Positions 32,646-44,994 of a stretch of DNA of 64,000 bases are shown here, piece after piece. The stretch lies in NCBI GenBank assembly GCA_036346405.1, contig CM070562.1, positions 75,349,482 to 75,413,481 of the forward strand, read 5' to 3'. The position numbers and the translations under genes are program-made. How positions within the stretch are numbered: position 1 is the stretch's first letter; each line of letters opens with the position of its first letter. This DNA comes from Phyllostachys edulis (Eukaryota; Streptophyta; Magnoliopsida; Poales; Poaceae). Below the pieces are notes generated by a model that had not been told where the DNA came from, did not search any database, and was given only the letters and a program-made list of their open reading frames with translations.

Positions 32646-34500
32646 CATATTACTTTGTTATTGTACTACCACGCTCCAACTAACTTTGCATGAGCATTTG
32701 CTCTAACATTTATCTAGCCTCAATTTCCTCTTGCGACCTCGTCTCAAGCCGAGAAAATCGAGACTCGGAAACATGTGATGGTGGTTGTTGCCGACATTGA
32801 AGGTGTACCTCATCGATTGATGCAAAGACTCGTGGATCGGACCTCGGAGAGGGTGGTCGGTGTGCTAATGTAGCGGCACCCATGAAGAAAGCGACCATGT
32901 TTCTTCCCTTGCCACCTTTGTACACAAAGACTCGCGTCTAGTGGCGAATTCATGACGTCGTACTCGGGCCATGAATCTCCTTAGCGACATCAATATATGC
33001 ACTGTTGGACAAAATCATCAGGAGCGAAAATCATCGAGGACAAAATGATCGAAATCGCACCAAGTGCTCTCGTCATGTATTTCGCACAAGGTGCCCTCCG
33101 ATCACCCTCCTAGCGTCTACATATGCCTCCATATCGAGAGGCAGGCCTCGCTTTTCTTTTCTCGCACCCAAAAAACAACGGCGGTCAATAAATATGTATC
33201 GCAACATACAATCAATATGAACATGTTGACCTACCAGGTTCTTCTTGTAACGAGCCATGGAGGAGCTGCCTTGACGATGTGCTGTCCCGTCCATCAACAA
33301 TCGCCGCTCCCTAGCAGCACGAGAGTCCTGCAACCATCGTTCATTGCACCACCTGTCTCGGAGAATCTGCTGCCATGCATCTTCACACTTCAGGGCCCAC
33401 CAAGGTATTGCCTAAATTAACCAAGTGTTAAATATGAATAAACTAGAATTGATTGTAATCAAGGACATCGTTTGTTCAGTTGGTTACCTGCATGTACTCG
33501 TCGAAAGTGATATGCTTGTGGCAGGCGTCGGCCCTATGAATCATTGTCGAAGCACTTGTGTGTGGTAACAGATCACCGCTTGGATCGTGCCGTAGAACAT
33601 CGTGGGATGAGCTTCTTAACACAATTCTGAAGCACTACTTTGGAATCGACTTCTGTCCGTCAAACCCCATCGAAACCACCACTACAATCAAAGAATAAAG
33701 AATTGATAAAGAATAAGATAATTAAGTTAGTTGATGAAAGCGAAAAGGAATTGATAAAGAATAAGATGATTAAGTTAGTTGACATTTATTACTTGGCTAC
33801 TAAACATCCAAAAGAGGTAAATTAAACATGTCAGACTACTTGAAGTTTTAGTACCAAACAAGTGAGATTAGCTAGGTTAGGTTTGCATAAAAACACAAAA
33901 TATCGACTTTGTCCTCAAATGGCTACTGAGTTGTTCAAAATGTTAGTACTCCTTGTGCAATTTAGATAGGTCTTTGGGCCGAAAACTACCATTTTTTGCC
34001 ATGTACCGGCTAATAAATAGTTGATGATGATTTAGTTATGCGTCACAATTAAGATAACTATCCAGAACATGAATAGATTGAGCAAAACTAGCCTAATCTA
34101 CCGTAAGTTAAGTATGGTTGTTTAATGATCTAGTTTGTATTAATACTTTGGAAAAATTAATCTTTGAGTTAAATAGTGGTTCTTAGTTAGGTGATTGAAC
34201 ATTGGGGCCAAATCAACCCTAACATGCATAGGAACACATAAAAGCAGATTTGAATATTTAGTCACTTACCCAAAAACTTTCCTCCACCCGCTGCAAACAG
34301 CTGTCAAATGGAACCTCTCCTTCAGCGGCGGCGGTATCTGCAGCGGCCCTGTAGTGGCACCATGTCCATGCAGGCTCCCGCCGTCCTCTGTATGTGACCA
34401 ACCCAGGGAAGTGCCATCGAAGCAACACGCCAATTATGCCGTTCGGAAGTCTACGTTTGTCACCCCCGCCTTCTTCTCGCCATTGCCTGCATATTAGTTT
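32234..34500 (-). pseudogene. Transposase_24-like second gene of the CACTA element, main part
   Basis: Minus-strand pieces in order: NGIIGVLLRWHFPGLVTYRG and AWTWCHYR near 34,440-34,370; a block with FDEYMQV near 33,500; DAWQQILRDRWCNERWLQDS, then RAARERRLLMDG near 33,380-33,290; MYKGGKGRNMVAFFMGAAT near 32,925-32,870. The order and motifs resemble the Ptta/En/Spm plant transposase family (Transposase_24). Breaks between pieces may be introns or decay. The partner protein binds the CACTCGGGAAA sites in relatives. Confidence 0.65.
32598..32643. repeat. (AT)n microsatellite
   Basis: An uninterrupted AT run of about 46 bp within the CACTA interior. Confidence 0.95.
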
Positions 34501-34548
34501 TTTTTAGGTATGCAAGTAAGTGGGCTAAATTAGTGAAAGTGTAAACAG

Positions 34549-35013
34549 TTACTTACGTGTCGCCAACAGGAACGATGACAGTCTTCTCCTCCTCTCGGGT
34601 TGGTCGTCGTGGCAGGTTCGCAGGTCCTCGCATCCAAAATTCTTGTACCTCATGGTGCTCATCCTCCTCACCCTCCGCCTCAAGGTGTTGCTCTTCCTCC
34701 TCACCCTCCGCCTCACGCTCCACATCATCAGCACGTGAGGGCTGCGGGGTAGAGGTAGACCCCCCCTGCCCCCTCGAGGGGCCGCGGCTGCCCCACTGCC
34801 TCCTGGAGGGGCCGTGGCTGCCCCACTGCCTCCTGAAGGGGCCGTGGCTGCCCCTCTGCCTCCTGGAGGGGCCGTGGCTGCCCCACTGCCTCCTGAAGGG
34901 GCCGTGGCTGCCCCTCTGCCTCCTGGAGGGGCCGTGGCTGCCCCTCTGCCTCCTCGAGTGGGAAACAAGCGTCTGCCTCGACTAGAGTATGCTGCCTCGT
35001 CGACGCCACTCAT
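34549..35013 (-). CDS. N-terminal exon of the CACTA second gene, Gly/Ala repeat protein
   Basis: An open minus frame of 154 codons begins MSGVDEAAYSSRGRRLFPTR, then has about six 10-residue repeats of the type GGRGAATAPS/GGSGAATAPP, then an Arg-rich block (RRRVRRKSN, RRRVRRMS). It lies immediately upstream of the Transposase_24-like sequence on the same strand, so it is probably its first exon. The basic tail would suit a DNA-binding protein. The repeat makes several frames open at once, but this frame has an ATG, sensible composition and the right position. Confidence 0.6.
   Translation of the reverse strand: MSGVDEAAYSSRGRRLFPTRGGRGAATAPPGGRGAATAPSGGSGAATAPPGGRGAATAPSGGSGAATAPPGGSGAAAAPRGGRGGLPLPRSPHVLMMWSVRRRVRRKSNTLRRRVRRMSTMRYKNFGCEDLRTCHDDQPERRRRLSSFLLATRK
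34771..34955. repeat. 30-bp coding minisatellite
   Basis: Six units of 30 bp, alternating between two variants (CCACTGCCTCCTGAAG and CCTCTGCCTCCTGGAG types), form a 60-bp higher-order pattern. In the minus frame each unit encodes 10 residues. Confidence 0.92.
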
Positions 35014-35279
35014 TTTTTGGTGTCCTGAAATGAAATAAAATAAAATAAATCAATTAATATAGCGTAATCAAGTAAGCTCATAGAAAAATGTAATATAACA
35101 TAATCAAGTAAGCTCATACAAAAAATTAAAAAAATGCAGCAAATAAATGGAAGACATACAAGATCATGCTTAGAAGTAGTGCGTCTACAATGGGATCCTC
35201 CATGAGATGGGCCCTCTAAAAGTCATCGTCACTATCATGAGGTGTTGACTCGGCGTCATCCCTTGATTGCCATCAATGT
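35014..35279. other. Spacer between the two CACTA genes
   Basis: AT-rich sequence with a short repeat of ATAATCAAGTAAGCTCATA near 35,065 and 35,100. No coding is seen. Confidence 0.4.
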
Positions 35280-38200
35280 CTAGCGATTAAGTAGTTCCAA
35301 GTCTTCTTGGTTTACAACCTCATCGGCATCGATTTGAATATCATCCATGTGATCGTCCTCTTCCCCAATTATTATTTGAAAAGTCCCTGGTAGCCCATCT
35401 TCTTGAAAGAATAGGTCAACACCATTGTTGGTCTCCATGTTGTAGTCTCGCTCACTAGGGGTAGGTAGTTTACCATATGGTTGCACCTTATGTACTACCC
35501 ACCAATCCACTAGACTACTCATAGTTTTGCATGGAGTGCGGGATGTAGTATACTTGGGTGGCTTGTTGAGCCACAATAAATGGGTCATTGCACTGGTAGG
35601 ATTGATTGATGCTAACTTCAACCAAAGCCCAAGTGATGTATCGTCGACTCCCTAAGCGGATGGAACCAATGACATTTGAATAACATAAGTTTGAGAGGTT
35701 TGCTACCATGGAAATATAGTTCAATTATTTCTTCAATTACTCCATAGTATTCAACAGGTGTATCACTCTCATCTTGTCCTATAGTCACCACTCCACTGTT
35801 AATTGTTGTTGCATTAGGCGTTCCTCTCATGTGTCGATGTTAGGAAGCGGTACCCATTCACATCGTAGGTACTATTGGACAGCACCCGAGTGTGGCATCC
35901 TTGAGCAACTTGCTTCAATTCACTACTCATAGACTTGTCCTTGAAACTCTACAGCATAAATAGAATAGGTTTCATGTATTAGTTCCTCTTTACTTAGTAA
36001 ATATTATGTGCAAGGGGGAGTAGCTAATAGAGAAGTTACTTTCTGATAGAACCAAGTTGGGAAATTCGGTTTACAATTCCCGGCACCCTTCCTAAGAAGG
36101 GTCGCAACTTGTTTTTCGGATGGGTCTCGGCGTTGCTTGCACTCGCTCTAACAAATTCCTATAGGCAACAACACAAGTATATTAAAACACTCATGCATCA
36201 ATTATTAGGAAAAAATAATTGTTGCATACCTAATGTAATCATCCACTTCGGAGAGGTTGGTAAAGACATACAACATCACAGTCAACCACTCATCCCGCGA
36301 TAAAATTTTGGGAGTACCACGCTGAAGTGTCACCTCTTCCGGTGAAGAGGCTAAGTTAGCAATTATTTTGAGGATGCCAATATTGTATCGTGAGGTTTGA
36401 TTGTGCCGTCACGAACATTATCGACAAAGTATATTGATGTGAAATGGGAAATTTCCTCAATTATATGCGCCTCGGCTATGGATGCTTCAACACATGATCG
36501 ATTTTTTGCTTTGCCCGTAGTTCCTTTTGCTCCCTCTCAATTGGATACATCCACGGTTTTGCTTGGTCCCCCATCCTAGCTTCATAGGGAAGATGGAGAA
36601 TCAAATGTTGCATTGGATTGAAGAAGCGGTGGAAAGATCTTTTCCAACTTGCAAAGCAACACGAGGCACTTCACGCTCCATAGTTGATATTACCATGGGA
36701 TCTATCTCTTTCGCACATAGTCATCGATAAAAGAAGCTCAACTCCGCCATCACTTGCCAAACACACTGGGGGCGTAGCCACGGATCATCACAGGAAAAAG
36801 CGTTCCATGAATATGTGGTAGTCATGGCTCTTTAGGCCATTGATGCGCATGGTAGCTAAATTCACTCCTCTTCTCAGATTTCTTTGCATACCCATCGAAA
36901 CTTTAGGTGCGAAACCATTCCAAAATCTCCTTCCTCTGAACCCTAGTTAGGCAATAACTAGCTCTTGGCTTTTCCCACTTGCCGATGGTCGGCTTATGGA
37001 TCATATTGGCGAGGGCACTGTTGCAAAGCTCCTCTGATCAAGGCGAGCCTTCACATTGTCCTTCGTCTTATGCGGAATGTCAAAGAATGTGCTAAATATG
37101 GCCTCTGCAACATTCTTCTCATTATGCATTACATCTATGTTATGGGGAAGAATGAGCTTATGAAAGTATGGCGGCCACAAACTTGGAATGTGAGTCAATT
37201 GTGCTCCTCACCATATTTCTCGAACCCATCACCATCATCAAGAGGCTTCAAAGCATCTAGGCGTGCACGAACCTCCTCACTGCCAGACGGCGTGGTGGTC
37301 CCTGCGGACAGCAATATTGGCCCTAAATCCGGTTGTATCATACGAATTCGTGGTCAATTGGAAGGAATTGACGATGACAATCGAAGAAGGAGTGCTTGCG
37401 ACCATGCTTTAGCCAATGACCACATAACATCTCCTCTGATTGGGCATGGCATCTTCCCATGTCTGAGACCACCCGCAGAGAATATCCCGTCTGCAGGAAG
37501 TCATGCATGGATGTGTGATGCGACCCGCATAGTGAAGTTACTGTTTCAATGCCCGATCATATGTCACTATGCCTTGTTCCCAAGCATGTAACAATTCATC
37601 CACCACCGGCTCCATGAATACACTCATATTCTTCCACGGGTATTCGGGACCGAGATTATCAACGAAAGGAATATGTCTTTATACGCATGCAAGCGCAGGG
37701 TGGAAGGTTAAGGGAATGACAAACACGAATAGCAATTGTGTATGGCGCACCCCCATACCAAATGGGTTAAACCCATCGATTGCAATTGCAATTGAGCGTT
37801 AGAGCTCATGGCAAACTCTACATAGTCTCGATCAAATTGCTTCCATGCTTCACCATCGGATGGGTGGACCATCTTGTCATTATGGTACCAACGACCATGC
37901 TTGTGCCATACCATTTGTTTGGCGAAACCTCGGAACATGTATAACCGTTGGATTAAGTGGCACAAATGGTAGATAGCGAAGTATTTTTTACGCCAATAGG
38001 AAGTCGCCTCTTGACCATCACGAGTCAACCTCAACAAACCTAGACTCACCACACTTATCACAATGATCTTTGTCCACATTCTCATTCCTAAATAGCATGC
38101 AATGATTTGGACAAACATCTATCTTCTCATATGGCATATTTAGTGCGCTTATCAATTTCTTGGCCTCATACAAGTTAGCGGGCAGTTTGTGACCATCTGG

Positions 38201-38749
38201 GAGAAGAGTGCTAAACAACGCTTAAGAATGCATCAAAGCAAGCAATGCTTGTCTTTGAGCCGAGACTTGAATGACAAGTAGTGGGTGTGATGGCATCTAG
38301 TTGGGACACTGTGTGTGCCCATGAAGTGGTTGACTCATTGCGGACAACATATCAAAAAAGCCCTTGTTGCGAGGCTCGGTTCTTCCTCGATGAGGTGGCC
38401 CATATGCATGCGCACATCATCTAGCATGTCTTCTATCCTACTCTCATTGTGGCGCCATCGTCCGTTTCCTCCTTAGCATCGATGCGCTATGTTGTGACTC
38501 GCCGTGATACACCCCACGGTATAGCCTACCTAAATCCGTACTTGCAGGTGTGCGATCATTGTTGCCCTCGTTTGTGGCGTGTGTTGAACAAGCGAGAACA
38601 AGGGCACAACACACCCCGTCCATTCGCCTAGCAAATGCTCGATCCACAAAATCGCCGACTTTTCCATCCATTCTTGGAGTACAGTCACCCATCGCTCTCG
38701 CCCGGTGTACATCCAACTCGATCCTCGGCCATCCTAGTGTACAAAACAT
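35280..38749 (-). pseudogene. CACTA transposase (TNPD/TNP2 type), broken
   Basis: Reading leftward: a transposase-associated N-terminal domain spread over two frames (MYTGRERWVTVLQEWMEK and DRAFARRMDGVC, 38,720-38,530); a linker with KSRLKDKHCLL near 38,250; the TNP2 core LLPDGHKLPANLYEAKKLIS, then MPYEKIDVCPNHCMLF and DHCDKCGESRFVEVDS (38,218-38,018), YFAIYHLCHLIQRLYMFRG (to 37,708), and LILPHNIDVMHNEKNVAEAI (37,198-37,001); a DUF4216-like region with VNGYRFLTSTHER and YYGVIEEIIELYFHG (35,870-35,618); and an acidic C-terminus. It has many frameshifts and stops. In the family it cuts the element ends. It lies upstream of the second gene on the same strand. Confidence 0.88.
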
Positions 38750-38874
38750 AATGCATATTTTAATCCAACTTTTATTTATGTCAAAAATTACAACTCTGAG
38801 CTAGCTAGAAGCTACCCTATGATGCATGCCCTATATATGTACACTAAAAGCAGTTGACATGAAGACAATATATA

Positions 38875-39548
38875 TGTCGAACTTCGGGAGGCGAAGGATC
38901 GAATTCTCTGTGTTCATACATTAGTCGGGATAGCTAATGTACGCAGTCAAACAAAAGTGATAATCAAAACATATCACGCATTATTAATATTTATTGAGTT
39001 TATTACAAAGGGCACGAGGCCAAATAAAGTAAAAACAATGAGCGAAATAATAGTAGTAGACCAGCGATTAGCCACGAGGCAATAAATGCAGAAGCGCTGA
39101 CCTAAGCGTCAAGATCCTCACCGTCTTGATAGATATCTTCTCTGAATAAAGATTATTCAGCAAGAGTGAGCACTACTACCGTGCTGCTTAAGTTACACCA
39201 ATATGGAATTGATATGCATGCATAAGGTAGACAAAGGATCTTGGCAAGGTTATTTTAAATAAGCGGCGGTTTTAATTTAAATAATCATATTAGATTACAA
39301 AGCCATTTTATACAATAATCTAAATCACCATTTTAAATAACAATAGTTTATTGTGGATAACCTCCATAAAGATGATGGATATCCTCCAATCACAATAGCT
39401 ACCGCTTGAAATTTTCCCGCAGGACTATCCATCACGAAATTATCTGTTGAAATCATTTTAAAACCAAAAACAAAACTAACTACAGAGTGGCTTTGCTAGC
39501 ATGTCCATGGCCAGTGGTATAGCGGCTATTGAATAGTTTTACACTCTG
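38875..39548 (-). repeat. Inverted LTR 3'-end segment
   Basis: About 674 bp match the reverse complement of roughly 47,575-48,253, including the TTTATTCAGAGAAGATATCTATCA block and the TTTAAATAA/AAAATGGTGATTTAGAT region. The conserved palindrome CTATTCGAATAG is present here as CTATTGAATAG (39,526-39,536), one base short. The orientation flips at about 39,548 within a local hairpin. Confidence 0.88.
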
Positions 39549-39634
39549 CGAGTTTAAAACTATTGAATAATCACTTTTAATGTTGATGCAATCTGTGAGA
39601 TTTAAAATCGAAAAAGTCATCACTGAGTAAAAAG

Positions 39635-39645
39635 TGGTATCGAGC
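39635..39645 (+). other. Primer binding site of the Ty3 element
   Basis: TGGTATCGAGC is the tRNA-Met site with one base lost relative to TGGTATCAGAGC. It is followed by a leader that runs to the gag ATG at 39,786. The sequence before it (39,549-39,634) is not a recognisable LTR end. Confidence 0.75.
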
Positions 39646-39785
39646 CATATCATTGTAGGACGTGGCCTTAGAATTTTCTTAAGATTTATTTTTCAAAAAC
39701 TAAACATATTTTGAGTCTATTCAAGAGTCTTCTCAACACTTCTTTTTAAAATGGTTATCAACTCATCTTATTCTTTAAATTGTAG

Positions 39786-41580
39786 ATGGTGAACAACCAA
39801 CCGGATTTCCCATGGAATTTTCATGGGACATCTGGTCTGCACTTCTATGGAAGATGATGCAACACTTAGGTTACAACCAGAGACCAACTTATCAAGGGTA
39901 CATGTATAAAGTGGGGAACCAAGGCGTTGGAGACTTGAAGTAATCCTCTCGCCAACCTTCAACCAAACACAAACCACCACATCTTGGCCCCGGTGAGGCG
40001 TGATAATTTCGTTGATGGACTTGAGGATGCAGCCGGAGAGGCAACACGTCGCCTCGCCATATTTACAACAATTATTTTGAGGACTCAGGTTTCACTACCA
40101 CCCCATGCACATTCAGGCTAAATTTGGATAGCACCTTTAGATCTCTTGAGTATGAGGACTCTCTGAGCTTACTCACCAAGTGGACTGTCTAAGGCAATGG
40201 ATTATGCCTACGGGAACACTCTGGATGAAGCTGCGTAATACTCGATGTACACGCTGAATCAGAAGAAGAAATTTGGCAAGCGGCGGAAGAAAAGTGGCTA
40301 TATACAAAGGCGGAGAGGGTAGTACTTGCGAGGCGATTATACCCTCTTACACCTTAGTTGTATCTCATATGATCGTTAGATCACGAATTATGAGCTATCA
40401 ATGTCTCTTGTGATAGCCATAATCAAACAATAAAATAAAATAATAAAAGGACTATTTTGGCAAAATTTGGTTCTTTTGTCTTGTGCTTATTAGTTCTTGG
40501 GCTGTTAAAAATATTATTCCTTAGAACTTTATTTATATACTCTATTCGAGTCTTTAGAAGATTCCTGAGATGGTTACCACCTGTGCGGCGATGGTAGCAC
40601 TCAAGGCCAAGGAAATCCAAGCGATTACGGGAAAACCACGTCGGCAACCACCTCCTCCACGGCAGAAGGGCTCGATTGGCGCGGATGATGGCCAATCGAC
40701 ACATCGATAGACACTGTTAGCTCGATCCATTAACATCAACCAAGCAAACACCGGCTCAAGCACCACCACCACCTCCACTGCACAAAGATTGACCATGGCG
40801 GAATTTATGCGTGTCGTCCACCGACCTTCTCCGGTGACCTGAGCCAATGGATGCCGATGATGGATCCGTGCTATCGGGAAGAAGCTGGATATCACTCAAT
40901 GTCTTGATCGTGAGAGAGTCTGTTTGCCTCTCATCGACTCACGGTCCCGCATCGAGAATGGTGGGATAACTATAACATCTCCCATCTTGATCGCAGACTA
41001 TCTCTTGGGAGGAGTTTGTGCGGGCTTTTCGCCATGCACATATTCCATGAGGATAATGACCCTAAAGAAGAAAAGAGTTCCGCAGCGCTCAAACAAGGCA
41101 ACCGCCACGGTGGGGAATACTGCACAAATTCAACCGGCTTGCTCGCTATGCCCCGGCAGATGTGGCTAGTGATGAAGAAAGGCGAGAAAGGTTCATGGAT
41201 GGTTTAAGCGATGAGATCTCGGTCGGTGGTCTCCAATGACTACACTTGACTTCCAGCGGTTAGTGAATAAAGCTTTTCGCCAGAGGCCAAACATCTGCAG
41301 ATGGAGAACCGCATAGCGAAGGATGGCGCTCGAAGTACAATCTTTGGAGGACAACCCAAGCCTCGCGTTACTGACCTCGACCACCCGGCGTGGAGGATTC
41401 GATCTTCCACCCTCGAGCTCGGTACCAGCGCGCCCCAATACTTTAGGCTTCGTAGCAACTCAAGCTGGAGGTCGGTCTCGCAGAAGAATCGATTTCATCG
41501 GCAAGCTGGAGTGACTTGTTTCCCTTTACAGCGAGGCGGGGCATTATGCTAACAGATGCCCTAAGAAGCGCAAGGTGCAC
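39786..41580 (+). pseudogene. Ty3 gag, broken
   Basis: The ATG at 39,786 starts MVNNQPDFPW. Later pieces in shifting frames include PTFSGDLSQWMP near 40,820, WWDNYNISHLDRRLS near 40,960-41,000, RIMTLKKK, KQGNRH near 41,090, and MENRIAKDGAR at 41,301. A decayed zinc knuckle (EAGHYANRCPKKRK) lies near 41,530-41,570. These are the usual Ty3 gag blocks that form the particle and bind RNA. Frameshifts occur throughout. Confidence 0.75.
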
Positions 41581-41748
41581 CACACCGCTAGGCGACACCG
41601 GGAGTTCCGACCACGGTGGCAATCAAAAGCCGGCGATCCGATTATCACGAAGGGCGTGTGAACCACGTTACATGAGAGGAAGCTCAAGCGACACGGATGT
41701 CGTCCTTGTATGCGTTTCCAATCAATTCGATACCGACATTAGTTCTAT

Positions 41749-42099
41749 TTGATTAGAACATCGCACTCTTTTGTTTCCAATAAATTTGTGGGAAAACATG
41801 GGTTACCTATCTCTCCTTTAGATAATCCTATGATAATTCACTCCCCCGGACTCGAAATGAGAACTAGTTATCTTTGCCCAAACCTTACCCTTGAAATATC
41901 CGGAGTAACCTTCCTAGCAGATTTGATAGTTTTGCATTCTCAAGGTTTGGATGTGATTCTTGGAATGGATTGGCTAGCCAAGAATCAAGGACAAATAAAT
42001 TGTGCCAATAGGTCTATTGCTCTTACCAATAAGCAAGGAATCTCGGTGGAATTCAAGCCCAAGACTAATCTGGGAGGAAGATCGGTTCTAACGGCTTGA
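41749..42099 (+). pseudogene. Ty3 protease region
   Basis: One frame has TSHSFVSNKFVGKHGLP and GLDVILGMDWLAKNQGQINC, the standard blocks of the Ty3 aspartic protease. The catalytic Asp-Ser/Thr-Gly lies upstream near 41,735, where the sequence reads DISSI, so the active site looks lost. Confidence 0.8.
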
Positions 42100-43060
42100 A
42101 AGAGTTAAAGCTTGGAGATATACCGATGGTACAAGAATTTCCGGATGTTTTCACGATGAACTACCGGCATGCCACCCGACAGGGCGTAGTATTATAATTG
42201 ACTTAGTCGAGGACCGCCCCAATCTCAGCGACCCTATAGAATCTTGGCCAATGAATTGGCGAGATGAAGAAAGCAGATAATGGAACTAAAAGCAGAAAGG
42301 TTATATCGCCAAGCTCATCACCTTGGGGAGCGCCGGTATTATTGTCAAGAAGAAAGACAATAGTATGAGAATGTGTGTGGATTACTGAGATCACTTAATG
42401 AAGTGACAATCAAGAATAAGTACCGCTACCTAGGATAGATGATCTGTTTGATCAATTAAAGGGAGCAAGTGTATTTTCAAAGATTGACTTGAGATCGCTA
42501 TCACCAAGCTGAAGATCGAGACGGAAGATATCCAAGCTGCATTCACAACGGATATGGGTATGTATGAATTCACAGTGATGTCGTTCGGTTTGACAAACGC
42601 CCGCTTACTTCATGAATATGATGAACAAAGTGTTCATGGAATTCTTGGATAAGTTTGTGGTTGTGTTTATCGATGATATTCTCATTTATTCAAGAATGAA
42701 GATGAACACGAGGATCATCTCGAGAATAATTTTGGGAAAACTCGGAGAGAATCGACTTTATGCCAAATTTAGCAAGTGCGAATTTTGGCTAAGTCAAATG
42801 GCATTCCTTGGACATATTGTGTCACAGGAGGAGTCATGATAGATCCGACCAAAGTTGAAGCCGTAATGGGTTGGAAACAACCCAAGTCATCCTGAGAGGT
42901 GAGAAGTTTCCTTGGATTAGCGGGTATTACATGATTTATTGAAGGGTTCTCCAAGATAGCAAGACCCATGACTCAACTTCGAAAAAGGAGAAAAAAGTTT
43001 GAATGGACGGAGGCTCGTGAAAAGAGTTTCCAAGAACTGAAAAAGAGATTAGTTTACGCA
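42100..43060 (+). pseudogene. Ty3 reverse transcriptase, broken
   Basis: The catalytic block VVVFIDDILIYSR lies at about 42,658-42,696, following MNMMNKVFMEFLDKF, with YAKFSKCEFWLSQMAFLGHI near 42,755-42,820. Upstream parts (42,190-42,560) have several frame changes and short deletions. The catalytic Asp pair is present but the gene cannot be translated whole. Confidence 0.88.
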
Positions 43061-43069
43061 CGGTGTTAA

Positions 43070-43440
43070 TCTTTTGATATTCATAAGGACTTTGAAATCT
43101 TCTGCGATGCATCCCGTCAAGGACTTGGATGTGTACTTATGCAAGAAGGCAAAGTAGTGGCTTATGCATCTCGTCAGTTAAGACCACACGAAGGAAATTA
43201 TCCGACTCATGATCTTGAGTTAGCAGCAATTGTGCATGCTCTGAAAATCTGGCGGCATTATCTCATTGGTAACCGCTGTGAGATTTTCACGGATCATAAA
43301 GTCTGAAATACATTTTACTCGGTCGAACTCAACCTCAGACAACGAAGATGGCTAGAGCTGATAAAAGATTACGACCTTGGAATTCATTATCATCCGGGTA
43401 AAGCAAATGTAGTTGCAGATGCCCTGAGTAGAAAGGCGTA
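43070..43440 (+). pseudogene. Ty3 RNase H, broken
   Basis: The plus frame reads FEIFCDASRQGLGCVLMQEG, then VVAYASRQLRPHEGNYPTHD, LELAAIVHALKIWRHYLIG, and after a stop near 43,303 continues with RQRRWLELIKDYDLGIHYHP and KANVVADALSRKA. These are the family's conserved blocks in order. Confidence 0.85.
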
Positions 43441-43689
43441 TTGCAATACCATTTTGGTTCGAAGAATCGGCGTAATTGTATGAAGAATGAAGCATCTAAA
43501 TCTAGAGATTGTCAATCAAGGATGTGTCAATGCTTTGGAAGTTCAACCCACTCTTGAGTCGATTAGAAAAAGCAGGTTAGAAGGCGAAGACATCAAAGAA
43601 ATCAAAAGAATATGAGAAGAGGCAAAGCCCGAGATTCTCGAAGATGAGCAAGGAGCGGTGTGGTTGGAAATCGCATCTGTGTGCCTAAT

Positions 43690-44740
43690 CGTGAGGAATT
43701 AAAGCAGTCAATTCTGAAAGAAGCACATGAATCACCCTACTCCATTCATCCGGAAGTACCAAAATGTACGGGATCTGAAGAAAGTATTGGTGGAGTCGAC
43801 ATGAGGCGAAATCGCTGAATTTGTTGCCGTTGTGATGTATGTCAACGAGTTAAGGCAGAACATCAAAGACCCATTGGTTTGTTACAACCATTACCAATTC
43901 TGAATGGAAGTGGGAAGAAATTGGTATGGATTTCATTCTGGGACTTCCTAGGACCCAAGCAGGATGTGATTCCATTTGGGTGATAATTGTGATTGACTAA
44001 AGTGGCCCATTTCATTCCGATCAAGACCACTTATCGAGTAGCAAACTAGCTGAATTATATGTGGCCAAGATTGTTTGTTTACATGGTGTACCTAAGAAGA
44101 TTGTCTCCGATAGAGGTTCTCGGTTCACTTCCGATTTTGGAAGAGTCTTCACGAAGCTTTAGGAACCAGACTCAACTTGATCTGACTTATCACCCTCGAG
44201 ACGGATGGTCGAGGCGAGCAGCGTCAACCAAGTTCTTGAAGATATGCTTCGAGCACATGCCTTAGACTATGGAAAAAGTTGGGACAAGAATCGCCCCTTT
44301 GCGAATTCTCGTACAACAATAGCTACCAAGCTAGTCTCTGAGATGTCTCCATTTGAGGCTTTATATGGCGAAAATGTAGAACTCCACTCCTTTGGGATGA
44401 AGTAGGAGAGCACCAATTCTTGGACGAGAATTAATCAAAGAAGCTGAGAACAAGGTTAAAACAATAAGAGAGCGTTTGAAAGTAGCTCAAACCCGAGCGA
44501 GAAAAGTTATCTTGACAATAGTCGAAGAGAATTGACCTTTGAAATAGGAGATTTTGTTTATCTCGAGTTACTCCACTCGGAGGAGTAAGAAGGTTAGGAC
44601 TAAAGGAAAACTTGCACCAGATTTGTGGGCCCTTACAAAATTTTGGCAAAGAGAGGTGAAGTCGCTTATCGGTTAGAAGCGCCAACCTCCTTGTCTGCGA
44701 TACCTAGCGTCTTTCATGTGTCACAACTAAAGAAGTGCCT
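43690..44740 (+). pseudogene. Ty3 integrase, broken
   Basis: Pieces in shifting frames include CDVCQRVKAEHQRPIGLLQP (zinc finger end, about 43,832-43,890), GMDFILGLPRTQAG near 43,925, VCLHGVPKKIVSDRG near 44,075-44,115, LEDMLRAHALDYGKSWD near 44,225, and EMSPFEALYGE near 44,340. The first catalytic Asp block and the SDRG block are visible. Stops and a frameshift within the core inactivate it. Confidence 0.82.
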
Positions 44741-44994
44741 TGAGTGCGGAAGATCAAACTCTTACGGAAAGTATTGATCTACAAGAAGACCTTACTTATG
44801 TAGAACAACCAATCAAGATTCTAGGCGTCGCGAGGCGTGTTACGAGAGCAAGATCATCCGATCATATAAAGTCGATGGAGCCACCACCCGAAAGTGAAGC
44901 CACACAGGAGCGAGAGGAAGATCTTAAGGCGATATCCCCATCTCTGGTGGTCAAATCTGAATCTCGGGGTCGAGATTCCTTTAAGGGGAAGGTT
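44740..44994 (+). pseudogene. Polyprotein C-terminus (chromodomain-like) and polypurine tract
   Basis: The frame contains EQPIKILGVARRVTRARS, then a degraded stretch and REEDLKAISPSL, then SRGRDSF. The family version of this end is a chromodomain, whose last helix resembles EATWEREEDL; here the aromatic residues are largely lost. AAGGGGAAGGTT just before 44,995 is the polypurine tract. The chromodomain is thought to guide insertion into heterochromatin. Confidence 0.65.

Noticed and set aside
34557..34985. Plus-strand frames over the 30-bp minisatellite
   Set aside because: A repeat unit divisible by three keeps all frames open. The minus frame fits the element's gene order and has the better start.
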